Shown here: in pieces, positions 33,010 to 41,144 of the stretch
Layout: each line of letters starts with the position of its first letter
Position numbering within the stretch: the first letter of the stretch is position 1
Assembly (NCBI GenBank): GCA_035363255.1
Contig: DAOSES010000004.1
Span: forward strand, 1-64,000
Reading direction: 5' to 3'
DNA: 64,000 nt
Source: T3SED10-260 sp035363255
GTDB taxonomy: Bacteria > Caldisericota > Caldisericia > UBA6126
The notes under the pieces: generated by a model
The model's input: only the letters and a program-made list of their open reading frames with translations
Told to the model about the DNA's origin: nothing
Databases searched by the model: none
Made by a program: the position numbers and the translations under genes

Positions 33010-34122
33010 ATGCGAAGTGAAGTCAGGAGAGCTTATTTTGAAATGGCTTTAGTACCTAAAATAAACTTGTTTCGTGTCTTTTGTGAAACTTTGGCTTCAG
33101 GGTATTATCGCGATCCAAGCGTTTGTCATGTTCACTTTTATTATTTTCATACGAATTATGAAGGAAATTGTTTTACACAACAAGGCATGCAGTTGTTTTT
33201 AATCTATCACTTTGCGCAAGGCTACTGTATTGCAAATCCTTTCAGAAAAGTTCAATTCTGCTTTTACAACTTGGAAAATGATAATTTCGAGAGCTTGAAG
33301 CAAAAAGTTGCTTTGTTTTCAAATACTTGTTCCATGATGTACACCTGTAAAAAATGCAGAGTTTTGGATCATATTCAGAATGAATCAAGGGATTTCTATG
33401 CTATGCTTAGCGATGATGAGGTAAAAAAAACTTTTAAAAATCCTTATGAAGGTAAGTTGGTTTTGTTCGATCAACTCACTTTTACCAAAAATGATAAACT
33501 TATTATTGAGGCTTTGATAGATTCACCAAAAACTGATGTTTGGTTTATTGTTACTGACGCTACCATCGATCGTTTCAAACATTCTGAATTGGGCAAGAAA
33601 GTTAAGATAATGCTTACTAAAAACTTGCTTGAGGATGCTAAAGCTTATCATAATGAAATTGCACAATATATTAAGAGTTTAATCCCATCTTCGAGGGAGT
33701 ATTTTTTACATTTGTTTTCACAGCAACAGGGTAGCAGTTTTTATGGAATCATTTTAGGTACAGCCAGTGTTGGCAACATCATTATGTTTTTAAATGCTTG
33801 CTGGAAGCAGGATCCATATGAGGGCGAGTCTAATATTTTCCAACTCATTGGTGCTGAGGATAGATTCCTTCTTAATTCCTCTGGCTTATCCCGCAAGCAG
33901 CAACAGATAAAAAAAGAATTCGTGGAAATGGTGCTTGAGGGAAAAATTACTGATCAATTGAGCAGTGTTAAGTATGCAATTTCTCGAGCATGTGACTTTA
34001 ATTTTGTTCATATGCTTACAGAAGAGCTATTGGAAAAGGGCAAGATTGAGATTAGGGGCAACCTAAACATTAAGTATAGATTTCGTTATCAGATGAATGG
34101 TTATAGTATTCAAGTTGCTTAA
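33010..34122 (+). CDS. Protein of unknown function, 370 aa
   Basis: I do not recognise this protein. It has no signal peptide or membrane span. A CxxC pair occurs in YTCKKCRVLDHI near residue 110, with further Cys at NTCSMM. The middle has FDQLTFTKNDKLIIEALID and WFIVTDATIDRFK, giving an alternating beta/alpha look. The C-terminal 90 residues are charged and helical, possibly a winged-helix fold (EELLEKGKIEIRGN). AAGGTG stands 5 bases before ATG 33010. The GTG at 32977 is upstream of that site. It is monocistronic between a glycosidase and a flavoprotein gene. Confidence 0.6.
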   Translation: MRSEVRRAYFEMALVPKINLFRVFCETLASGYYRDPSVCHVHFYYFHTNYEGNCFTQQGMQLFLIYHFAQGYCIANPFRKVQFCFYNLENDNFESLKQKVALFSNTCSMMYTCKKCRVLDHIQNESRDFYAMLSDDEVKKTFKNPYEGKLVLFDQLTFTKNDKLIIEALIDSPKTDVWFIVTDATIDRFKHSELGKKVKIMLTKNLLEDAKAYHNEIAQYIKSLIPSSREYFLHLFSQQQGSSFYGIILGTASVGNIIMFLNACWKQDPYEGESNIFQLIGAEDRFLLNSSGLSRKQQQIKKEFVEMVLEGKITDQLSSVKYAISRACDFNFVHMLTEELLEKGKIEIRGNLNIKYRFRYQMNGYSIQVA

Positions 34123-34149
34123 TACCGTGTTTTCGTAGTTGTAATTCGG

Positions 34150-34155
34150 TATAAT
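34150..34155 (+). promoter_or_regulatory. -10 box directly in front of the flavoprotein gene (leaderless)
   Basis: A perfect TATAAT ends 7 bases before ATG 34163, with no Shine-Dalgarno site. The -35 is weak (TGTTTT at 34128, spacer 16). It has the same geometry as at 17327 and 19397. Confidence 0.45.
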
Positions 34156-34162
34156 AGAGACC

Positions 34163-34951
34163 ATGAAAAATAAAAAGCATTTAGTTATTGAGGCTAGCCC
34201 GAGAGATGGGTATTGCCTGGACTTTGCAACAAGGTATATGGAGCTGTTGGATAAAAGGGAACACGAGGTTAAGCTTCTCCGTATTAAAAACCTGGGCATC
34301 AAACCCTGCAGTGGATGTAATCTATGCTTGCGTAAGGGAGAAGAGTATTGCCCATTTTACAAGGATGCTTGTGCTGATGTGATTAAAGCTATGGAAGAGG
34401 CAGACTTCATCACCTATTTTGTACCCAATTTTTCTTTGCAAGTTCCAGGGGGCCTGAAAACTCTGTTTGATCGCTTGGCCTATGTTTTTCACCGACCGAG
34501 AATGTTTGGCAAGTGTTCGAGCAGTTTTGTGGTGCAAGGGGTGTATGGGGGCGCTAAAATTGTCTCCTATCTCCGAGAGGTGATGGATGCTTGGGGAAGC
34601 AATGTGGTCAGAGGAGCTGTGTTAAAGGGTGGCTTGAAGCGTTCCGATATTAGTCCCAGCACCTGCAATACTGATCGAATCATGGTAAAGACCATCCAGC
34701 AAATGGAAAAGAAGCTTTTGAGTAATCCGTATCGCATACCTACTATGTTTAAGCTGATGATATTTCGCATGACCCGGTCGTTTATGAAATTTAGTGAAGA
34801 AGCCACCCCGGTCGATCGTCAGTACTTTCAAGATCAGGGGTGGAGTGATTCGGAATATTTTTACCCTGTTAGGCTGAGTTTGTTTAAGAAAGTTCTTGGA
34901 AAGCTCTTTGATAAGATGGCAATCAAAATGTGCAAGAAAAAATCTGTTTGA
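34163..34951 (+). CDS. NADPH-dependent FMN reductase / iron-sulfur flavoprotein family
   Basis: A 262-aa flavodoxin-fold protein. VIEASPRDGYCLDFATRYM is the FMN phosphate loop region. IKPCSGCNLCLRKGEEYC (about 46-63) is the CxxCxxC...C motif of iron-sulfur flavoproteins. VPGGLKTLFDRL is the conserved FMN/dimer segment. The C-terminal 90 residues extend beyond the core and may be family-specific. It would transfer electrons from NAD(P)H through FMN in the cytoplasm, but the physiological acceptor is unknown. No ribosome site is visible, and a perfect -10 lies 7 bases upstream. Confidence 0.85.
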   Translation: MKNKKHLVIEASPRDGYCLDFATRYMELLDKREHEVKLLRIKNLGIKPCSGCNLCLRKGEEYCPFYKDACADVIKAMEEADFITYFVPNFSLQVPGGLKTLFDRLAYVFHRPRMFGKCSSSFVVQGVYGGAKIVSYLREVMDAWGSNVVRGAVLKGGLKRSDISPSTCNTDRIMVKTIQQMEKKLLSNPYRIPTMFKLMIFRMTRSFMKFSEEATPVDRQYFQDQGWSDSEYFYPVRLSLFKKVLGKLFDKMAIKMCKKKSV

Positions 34952-34982
34952 ATAAAACTCTTAATTGATTTGTTTTGATAAG

Positions 34983-35038
34983 TTGACAGGAAATGAAAGA
35001 CCTTTAAAATATTACCAGTGGTAATAACCAATGGTAAT
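34983..35038 (+). promoter_or_regulatory. Promoter with TetR-type operator
   Basis: TTGACA (34983-34988), 16 bases, TAAAAT (35005-35010). Directly after it is the palindrome ATTACCAGTGGTAAT (35011-35025) and a second, imperfect copy AACCAATGGTAAT (35026-35038). A TetR protein is encoded two genes on in the same operon, so this is probably its autoregulatory operator. Confidence 0.65.
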
Positions 35039-35053
35039 AAGAAAGGAGTTTTC

Positions 35054-35566
35054 ATGAACCAAAGTATAGTTTTAGGCTCAATGAATGAGGATGATCGAGT
35101 TTCGGTGATTGACCTTTTTAACTATTATGTAGAGAATAGTTTTGCGGCTTATCCTCAGGAAAAAGTAAGTTATGATGCGTATAATCTGTTTTTGAGTTTT
35201 TTAGCTAAATACCCAGGAGCTAGCTTGCGAAATGATCAAAATGAGCTCGTGGGATTTGGTTTTTTGCATGCATACAACCCTATGTCCACTTTTAAACACA
35301 CTGCTGAAATCTCCTATTTTTTGCATCCTTCCTATACTGGGCATGGTTTTGGAAAAATCCTGCTTGATCATTTGCTTGAAGAAGGGAAAAAACGTGGAAT
35401 AGAAGTGGTTGTGGCAAGCATTAGCTCTTTAAATGAAGCTAGTTTGAAGTTTCACAAAAGCCATGGATTTAATGAAGCAGGCAGGATCGAAAAAGCTGGA
35501 AGAAAAAAGGGACAATATTTTGATGTGGTTTTAATGCAGAAAAATTTGGATAGTGTGAAAGTTTGA
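35054..35566 (+). CDS. GNAT-family N-acetyltransferase
   Basis: A 170-aa acetyltransferase of the phosphinothricin-type GNAT group. EISYFLHPSYTGHGFGKILL (about 93-112) contains the acetyl-CoA loop (R/Q-x-x-G-x-G/A), and ASLKFHKSHGFNEAGRI is the C-terminal beta-bulge segment. ATG 35054 has AAAGGAG (35042-35048) 5 bases upstream. The longer frame from 35018 lies in the operator and is unlikely. It overlaps the TetR gene (TTGA), forming an operon. Acetylation of a toxic amine or antibiotic that also induces the TetR protein is a fair inference. Confidence 0.85.
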   Translation: MNQSIVLGSMNEDDRVSVIDLFNYYVENSFAAYPQEKVSYDAYNLFLSFLAKYPGASLRNDQNELVGFGFLHAYNPMSTFKHTAEISYFLHPSYTGHGFGKILLDHLLEEGKKRGIEVVVASISSLNEASLKFHKSHGFNEAGRIEKAGRKKGQYFDVVLMQKNLDSVKV

Positions 35567-36150
35567 AATCGATTACTCCGCAAAAAATTATTGATGTGAC
35601 GCTTTATGCAATTGATGAGATCAAGGATTATGAGTCTTTAAACATGAGGGAAATTGCGCGAAGAGTTGGTTGTGCTCATACTAATTTGTATAATTACTTC
35701 CCCAACTTTGACTCCCTTTTATGGAGCGCCATGGAAGTATTATTGAAACAGATGCAGGATTTTGTGTTTAACGAAGATAATGAAAAAAAGCAAAACATAG
35801 ATTTTGCTTTGAAGGTTTTTTTTACTCGGTTTACTTCCTTTTATTTGGATCATCCTGGATGGTTTCGATTGATATGGTACAAGCGAATGGAAACTCCAAG
35901 ACCCAGGGAGCATTTTGAAGCTACTGTGCATCTAGTGGATTTGATGGTGGATACACTGGTGCAAGCAACTGAAGGCGGGATGAACAGGGAAAAGGCTCGA
36001 TACATACTTCATCAGGTGCATTGCTATCTCCATGGAGAGATTAGTATCTTTTTGGCGGGAAAAGGCTTGATCATGCAGGAAGATGAATTTAGAAGATACA
36101 TCGTTATGGAAGCAGTAAAAATGACGAAATTATACATCAGTTTGGATTAA
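35563..36150 (+). CDS. TetR-family transcriptional regulator
   Basis: A 195-aa regulator with an N-terminal helix-turn-helix (MREIARRVGCAHTNLYNYF, about 28-46) and a divergent C-terminal ligand domain. It starts at TTG 35563, overlapping the acetyltransferase stop, so it is translated by coupling. The operator with two ATTACC..GGTAAT half-sites just after the promoter is the likely target. The final codons and stop (CATCAGTTTGGATTAACAAA) are shared with a non-coding copy at 26498. The TAA belongs to a dispersed repeat, so the natural C-terminus may have been altered. Confidence 0.85.
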   Translation: MKSITPQKIIDVTLYAIDEIKDYESLNMREIARRVGCAHTNLYNYFPNFDSLLWSAMEVLLKQMQDFVFNEDNEKKQNIDFALKVFFTRFTSFYLDHPGWFRLIWYKRMETPRPREHFEATVHLVDLMVDTLVQATEGGMNREKARYILHQVHCYLHGEISIFLAGKGLIMQEDEFRRYIVMEAVKMTKLYISLD

Positions 36151-36175
36151 CAAATCAGAACCGTCCCCGATTGTT
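36149..36175 (+). repeat. Dispersed repeat family A, copy 3
   Basis: AACAAATCAG then GAACCGTCCCCGATTGTT-type core (ACCGTCCCCGATTGTT). Its leading TAA is the stop of the TetR gene. Confidence 0.8.
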
Positions 36176-36228
36176 ACTTGAAAAGGAGGAGAGATTTGAG
36201 TAAAGTTTTGTTATATAGCGGATGAGCT

Positions 36229-36255
36229 AACAAATGAGAACCGTCCCCGATTGTT
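36229..36255 (+). repeat. Dispersed repeat family A, copy 4
   Basis: AACAAATGAGAACCGTCCCC then GATTGTT, 80 bases after copy 3, in the leader of the stalk-domain gene. Confidence 0.8.
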
Positions 36256-36284
36256 AATTGCTTGTGGGGTGAAGGAGGAAGTGC

Positions 36285-37547
36285 ATGATACTTCGGAATA
36301 AATTACTGGTGCTGGCTTTAGCTTTCTTGCTGTCGATACTGCCTTTTCAAGTATATTCCAGCAGTTTAAAGTACATTATGCTCAAGATCAATTCAAAAAC
36401 GGCCTATGTCAATATGAATCCTGTACAACTGGATGTAGCTCCTATTGAAAAGAATGGTCGTACCTTGGTGCCTTTGCGTTTTATTGCTGAACATTTTGGT
36501 GCTCGAAATATTACCTATTTTCCTGAAACTGAAGAGATTAGCCTTGAGCTGGAAGATGCCAATATGCTTCGTTTGGATGTCTCTCGCTTGAATGATATGT
36601 TGGTGTTGTTACAAAATGAAAACCAAGAGCTTCGAAGCCAGATTGCAGGGCTTCAACAACGAATTCGAGAGTTGGAAAATTCGAAACCTGCACCCCCCGA
36701 ACCTGAAAAACTCCCTCCTTCTGCTCCTCAGGGTTTTAGTGCAACACTGACTGGTACCCAGGTGCTTCTGAGCTGGAAAGCTTCTGTTGTTGGATCTTAT
36801 CCTCTGGCAGGATACAAGGTTTATCGGAGCTCAGGGGACGACATTAATGCTTTGCTTATGAGTGTTTTACCAGGGAATCGTCTTTCATTCGTTGACTCTC
36901 AGACTTTGGAAGGTCAAACTTATGTTTATTTTGTTCGAGCTTTTGATACGAGCTATCCTGCTCTTGAGTCAAGCGAATCTGCGCGTGTAAAAATCCAAAT
37001 TCCTGGCAAAACAAATCCTGAACCTCCTCCCGCGCCACCCACACCTCCACCCCCATCCCCTCCCCCTGAGGACTCTGATCCTTCGATGGGAAAGAGTCGG
37101 ATGACACCTGTTCCTTTTTTTCACCCCTACCTTACCAAGGAGGGTTTTGAGATCACGGTAAGCAATTTAACTCAAGGCGAGGAAGCCTGGCAAATTATCA
37201 AGCAAGCGAATAGTTTAAATAGTCCCCCTGAGCAGGATAAGGAATATGTGCTGGTATCGGTAAAGGTTAAAAATGTTTCAACCGCAAAAGATCCCTCTAG
37301 TATCGATCGGTACTTTTTTAGCCTGATTGGAAGTTCAGACAAGCTGATTGAAACCTATCATCGAGAAGTTTTTTTGCCTTCGGATGGTGCTTACAAGGAG
37401 TTGAAAGCCAATTTGTATCATGGCGATGAGACAGAAGGCACTATTGTATTTTATGTGCCCAAGTATGAGCATGGGATGCGTTTGATATGGAATCCAACTC
37501 CTGATGATGCAAGCAAGCGGATCTATTTTGAGGTTCGACGATGGTAG
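36285..37547 (+). CDS. Secreted stalk / fibronectin-III / DUF4352-like surface protein
   Basis: A 420-aa secreted protein. Order: signal peptide (about 1-25), copper-amine-oxidase-N-like stalk domain with GRTLVPLRFIAEHFGA (about 58-73), coiled coil (about 95-127), fibronectin-III-like domain (about 143-235, VLLSWKASV...YKVYRS), proline-rich linker (about 245-265) and a C-terminal beta domain of DUF4352 type (YVLVSVKVKNVSTAKD). The N-terminal 90 residues are close to those of the secreted nuclease at 15685, showing domain sharing. GGAGG precedes the ATG. It overlaps the M48 protease start by 7 bases. Likely a cell-surface adhesion or sensing protein. Confidence 0.85.
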   Translation: MILRNKLLVLALAFLLSILPFQVYSSSLKYIMLKINSKTAYVNMNPVQLDVAPIEKNGRTLVPLRFIAEHFGARNITYFPETEEISLELEDANMLRLDVSRLNDMLVLLQNENQELRSQIAGLQQRIRELENSKPAPPEPEKLPPSAPQGFSATLTGTQVLLSWKASVVGSYPLAGYKVYRSSGDDINALLMSVLPGNRLSFVDSQTLEGQTYVYFVRAFDTSYPALESSESARVKIQIPGKTNPEPPPAPPTPPPPSPPPEDSDPSMGKSRMTPVPFFHPYLTKEGFEITVSNLTQGEEAWQIIKQANSLNSPPEQDKEYVLVSVKVKNVSTAKDPSSIDRYFFSLIGSSDKLIETYHREVFLPSDGAYKELKANLYHGDETEGTIVFYVPKYEHGMRLIWNPTPDDASKRIYFEVRRW

Positions 37548-38791
37548 CGGAAGCTGTTGAGCTTAATTATATCAAGTGGATTTTTGTTTTTTGGGTGCTG
37601 ATAAAATCGCTCATGACAGTGTATTTGAAGCATATCAATGTGCGTTTTTCAACTCATCCCAACGCCCAAATTCCTTTGGAGCTTAAGGATGTGGTTACTC
37701 CCGAAAGCTTTGAAAAATCAAAACGCTACCTGGCAGACAATACGCGATTTGGAATGATACAGGAGCTGTTTCATACGGGAGTCACTGTGGCGCTGGTCTT
37801 GCTTTTTGCTCCCTGGTTGGAAGCAAGGGTGATGGAATGGACTGCAAGCTACTGGATGCAAGGTTTGATCTTTTTCGCGGTGCTATTTTTGGTGGATTAC
37901 ATACTGTCTTTGCCTTTCAAAGTTTATGATACCTTCGTTTTGGAGCAGTTTCATGGCTTTAATCGCACCAGCCCCAAGACTTTTTTGGTGGATGAACTCA
38001 AGGGTTTGCTTTTGGGGGCTATTCTTGGAGGAGCTCTTTTGTATGGGATATTGTACGTGATTCAGTTTCCTGTTTGGTGGTGGCGCTTTGCCTTAGTGAT
38101 TTTTCCTGTCATTTTGTTGATTCAGTGGGTGGCTCCAGTTTGGATTATGCCCTTGCTGTATCGTTTGAGCCCTTTGCCTGAGGGGGACTTGAAAAAACAG
38201 ATCGAGGACTTTGCCCTGCGACTTGGGATTCCCATCAAGCAAGTGGTGGTGATGGATGCTTCTACCCGAAGCAGTAAGGGTAATGCTGCCTTTGCTGGTT
38301 TTGGTGCTACTCAGCGTTTGATTTTATTTGATACGATTCTGCATTATCCCCCTGAAGAGATTCTTTCCATTGTGGCCCACGAGTGGGGACATCGCAAACA
38401 TCATCATATCTTGAAGCAAATGGCAGTTTCACTTTGGATCACTTTGCTGGTGCTGGTGTTGGCTAATCTTCTCACCCTGTCTTGGATTCCGGCAATTAGC
38501 TTCGGTTTGAGCTCAGTTTATGGACAATTTTATCTTGCTGTTGCTGTGGTGAGTCCTTTGTTGTTTTTTGTTGAGCCCCTGACTAGCAAGTGGAGCAGGA
38601 AGCATGAGTTTGAAGCGGATCGGTATGCTGTGCAAGCTTTAGGGAAACCTGAGGCAACGGTACTGAGTTTGAAACGTTTGATACGGGATAATTTAAGCAA
38701 TATCAATCCCCACCCTTTGTATAGTGCCTGGTTTTATTCCCACCCCTCTCCTGTGGAACGTATCAGGGCGATAAGCGTTCAAAAGAAGTAG
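37541..38791 (+). CDS. M48 family membrane zinc metalloprotease (Ste24/HtpX-like)
   Basis: A 416-aa CAAX-protease-1-type enzyme with an N-terminal multi-span domain and zinc motif AHEWGHRKHHH (HEXXH at about 282-286). The third ligand lies in KHEFEADRYAV (about 353-363). Ste24-type enzymes process or degrade membrane proteins. Bacterial members work in envelope quality control. The start overlaps the preceding surface-protein gene by 7 bases, indicating co-translation, possibly a functional link to secreted-protein processing. Confidence 0.88.
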   Translation: MVAEAVELNYIKWIFVFWVLIKSLMTVYLKHINVRFSTHPNAQIPLELKDVVTPESFEKSKRYLADNTRFGMIQELFHTGVTVALVLLFAPWLEARVMEWTASYWMQGLIFFAVLFLVDYILSLPFKVYDTFVLEQFHGFNRTSPKTFLVDELKGLLLGAILGGALLYGILYVIQFPVWWWRFALVIFPVILLIQWVAPVWIMPLLYRLSPLPEGDLKKQIEDFALRLGIPIKQVVVMDASTRSSKGNAAFAGFGATQRLILFDTILHYPPEEILSIVAHEWGHRKHHHILKQMAVSLWITLLVLVLANLLTLSWIPAISFGLSSVYGQFYLAVAVVSPLLFFVEPLTSKWSRKHEFEADRYAVQALGKPEATVLSLKRLIRDNLSNINPHPLYSAWFYSHPSPVERIRAISVQKK

Positions 38792-38904
38792 TATTTGCAA
38801 AATTTTGGATTATTGCTTTTTAAGTCCTTAAATTCTTGCTTTTTTTTCACTTTATGCATAATGTGGATTAAACGATGTCATAGACCATCCAAGAGGAGGT
38901 TGTT

Positions 38905-40842
38905 ATGAAACATTCAAGGGTGTTTTCAAGGGCGATATCTTGCACGGTTTGTTTTTTTGTTGTTTCGATGTTTTGGAATATTCCAGCTCAAGCTCAAAGC
39001 TTAAAAGCATCTCCTGAATCAATTTATTTTGGGCCTGGCAAGAAAATTACTGTAAACTTTTCGGGTGCTCCTGGTAATGCGAATGACTGGGTGGGTATCT
39101 TTAAAGTGGGTGCTGATACTCGCAGTTATATTTCCTACCAGTATTTACAAAGCAAGAAAAGTGGTACGCTTACCTTTAACGCTCCAGAAGAAGTAGGGAA
39201 ATACGAGTTTCGTATGTGGGAAAAGGAGTGGACACGGCAGATTGCAGTGAGTAATCAAGTTTCTATTGTGTATCCCCCTGCAAAACTTAGCCCGGGTGTC
39301 CAAAAAATGAACATCGGACCAGGGAAAAAAATATCAGTTTCTTTTGAACAAGCTCCAGGCTATGCCAATGACTGGATTGGCCTTTTTAAGGTTGGTGCAG
39401 CAGAGAAGAGCTATATCACTTATCTATATTTACAGGGAAAGACGAGTGGTTCTTTGGAGTTTGCTGCCCCTGAGGAGCCAGGATCTTACGAGTTCCGAAT
39501 GTGGGGAAGGGAATATACCAAGCATCTGACGACCAGCGCTCCATTTACAGTTCAGTGGGGACCAGTATCGATTAAAGTTACGGTGTCGAGCCCCGATGCT
39601 CAGGGTAAACGGAAACTTACCGTGCAATATAGTGGAGCTCCAGGCTATGCCAATGACTGGATTGGTCTGTTTTATGCTGGAGCAGCAGAGAAGAGCTATA
39701 TCACTTACCAATATTTGCAGAGCAAAACAAGTGGAACCTTAGAGTTTGCCTGCCCTGATGATGCAAAATCCTATGAGTTTCGCATGTGGGGCAGAGAATA
39801 TACCAAAATGCTCGCTAAAACCCAGACCTTCATCCCAAAAAATGGACCTCCCCCTCCCGTGGATCAGGGACCAGGGGATACTCCTCCCCCACCTCCACCC
39901 AATCCTCCCCCTCCCGCTCCTGACAAACCTTTCACGCTCCGGGCCTATCCTGGAGACGGAAAAGTATTTCTGGAATGGACACCCCCCCAAAACACCAGTA
40001 AGGTCATTGGCTACAATCTCTACCGAAAAACTTCTCGCATTCCCTATGGCTCTCCCATTACCGATTTTCCTGTCAAAGGCTTGAACCATATGGATATGAA
40101 TGTGGATAATGGGATGCAAGCCTGTTATTATATGAAAGCAGTCTATAGTGACAAAACCGAATCCTCTGCTTCCAATGAAGTATGCGTCACACCCAATGCT
40201 CCCAAAGCCACCATCAACATTCCTGCCAATGCCACCACTACCCAATCCAGCTATACCTTTACCGGGAAAGTCCCTCCAGGATCTACGGTCATGGTCAATG
40301 GGATACCGGTGACGGTAGGACCGGATGGAAGCTTTACGGCTACTGTTAAACTCAACCCTGGAAAGAATACCATTTCCATAGTGGTCAAAACCAAGACGGG
40401 AGAGACGATCACCAGCACCCATACAGTGACGCTGACTACAGGAGCTGATGGCAAAATCACCATTATTCTCACCATTGGCAGTAAGAATGCCTATGTCAAC
40501 CAGCAGTTAGTCGTTCTGGACGTGGCTCCCTTTATTGACTCGGGGCGTACCTTTGTCCCTTTCCGCTTTGTGGGAGAATCCCTGGGAGCTGAAGTAGGCT
40601 ATACCACCGATGCTTCAGGAAGAGTGGCTACGGTGACCTATAAACTGGGATCCACTTCCATTATCCTCTACATCGGCAGGAAAGATGCTCTAGTGAATGG
40701 TCGCACGGTTTACCTGGATGTAGCTCCCAAGATTGTACAGGGACGTACCGTAATTCCTTTACGTTTTGTGACCGAAGCCCTGGGCTGTAAGGTGGATTGG
40801 GATGGTCAGGCGATGAAGGTGACGATCCAGTATCCCGCTTAG
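38905..40842 (+). CDS. Secreted repeat protein with three beta-sandwich repeats and stalk domains
   Basis: A 645-aa secreted protein. After the signal peptide (about 1-31) come three related repeats of about 95 residues, each with GAPGYANDWIGLFKVGA, then SYITYxYLQ, then YEFRMW. A proline-rich linker, a fibronectin-III-like domain (about 348-430), a glucodextranase-type Ig-like domain (about 433-510, NGIPVTVGPDGSFTATVKL) and a paired stalk domain (GRTFVPFRFVGESLGAE and GRTVIPLRFVTEALGCKVDW) follow. Repeats 2 and 3 are nearly identical also at DNA level, suggesting recent duplication. Probably a surface or matrix protein. AGGAGG precedes the ATG by 7 bases. Confidence 0.85.
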   Translation: MKHSRVFSRAISCTVCFFVVSMFWNIPAQAQSLKASPESIYFGPGKKITVNFSGAPGNANDWVGIFKVGADTRSYISYQYLQSKKSGTLTFNAPEEVGKYEFRMWEKEWTRQIAVSNQVSIVYPPAKLSPGVQKMNIGPGKKISVSFEQAPGYANDWIGLFKVGAAEKSYITYLYLQGKTSGSLEFAAPEEPGSYEFRMWGREYTKHLTTSAPFTVQWGPVSIKVTVSSPDAQGKRKLTVQYSGAPGYANDWIGLFYAGAAEKSYITYQYLQSKTSGTLEFACPDDAKSYEFRMWGREYTKMLAKTQTFIPKNGPPPPVDQGPGDTPPPPPPNPPPPAPDKPFTLRAYPGDGKVFLEWTPPQNTSKVIGYNLYRKTSRIPYGSPITDFPVKGLNHMDMNVDNGMQACYYMKAVYSDKTESSASNEVCVTPNAPKATINIPANATTTQSSYTFTGKVPPGSTVMVNGIPVTVGPDGSFTATVKLNPGKNTISIVVKTKTGETITSTHTVTLTTGADGKITIILTIGSKNAYVNQQLVVLDVAPFIDSGRTFVPFRFVGESLGAEVGYTTDASGRVATVTYKLGSTSIILYIGRKDALVNGRTVYLDVAPKIVQGRTVIPLRFVTEALGCKVDWDGQAMKVTIQYPA

Positions 40843-40850
40843 CGATGATT

Positions 40851-40911
40851 AACAAAAAAGAACCGTCCCCGATTGTTACGATTGAACAATCAGGGACGGT
40901 TCTTTTTTGTT
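40851..40911. terminator. Inverted pair of family A repeats acting as a bidirectional terminator
   Basis: A forward copy (40851-40877) and a reverse copy (40885-40911) with one mismatch form a 27-base stem with a 7-base loop, ending in TTCTTTTTTG on both strands. It sits just after the repeat-protein gene. Confidence 0.7.
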
Positions 40912-40954
40912 GTAAAGGTTGACGTTTGGAATGAATGATTTTAAAATGAAACTT

Positions 40955-41070
40955 TGTATTAGGGAGTAGCTTGCAGTTTGTTGAAATAGATGCAAACTGT
41001 TTGATTGATCGTCAAGACGGTGGAATGCCCGGTCAATCAGTCATAATGATGATAGCAAGACTTTTACGGC
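40955..41070 (+). ncRNA. yybP-ykoY-type Mn2+ riboswitch aptamer
   Basis: The sequence shows TTAGGGAGTAGC at the 5' side, a hairpin (TTGCAGTTTG...CAAACTG), a second arm GATTGATCGTCAAGACGG... closing with CCGGTCAATC, and AGCAAGACTTTTAC at the 3' side. GGGAGTAGC, the CCGG internal loop and AGCAAGAC at the closing stem are the conserved elements I remember of the yybP-ykoY motif, which binds Mn2+. It precedes an ion transporter gene. A terminator overlaps its 3' strand, so metal binding should allow read-through. Confidence 0.75.
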
Positions 41071-41107
41071 AACAACTTTGATTGTTGCGGTGAAGGTCTT
41101 TTTTTAT
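41056..41107 (+). terminator. Riboswitch expression-platform terminator
   Basis: AAGACTTTTACGGCAACAA pairs with TTGTTGCGGTGAAGGTCTT across a 6-base loop and is followed by TTTTTATTTT. The 5' strand includes the aptamer's closing-stem strand (GACTTTTAC), so aptamer and terminator exclude each other. Confidence 0.75.
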
Positions 41108-41144
41108 TTTGAAGATATGATGAGAGGTTGAAGGAGTTAAGTGA

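Noticed and set aside
39739..40422. 227-codon minus-strand frame inside the repeat-protein gene
   Set aside because: It is antisense to well-supported fibronectin/Ig-like domains, with low-complexity composition and no ribosome site.
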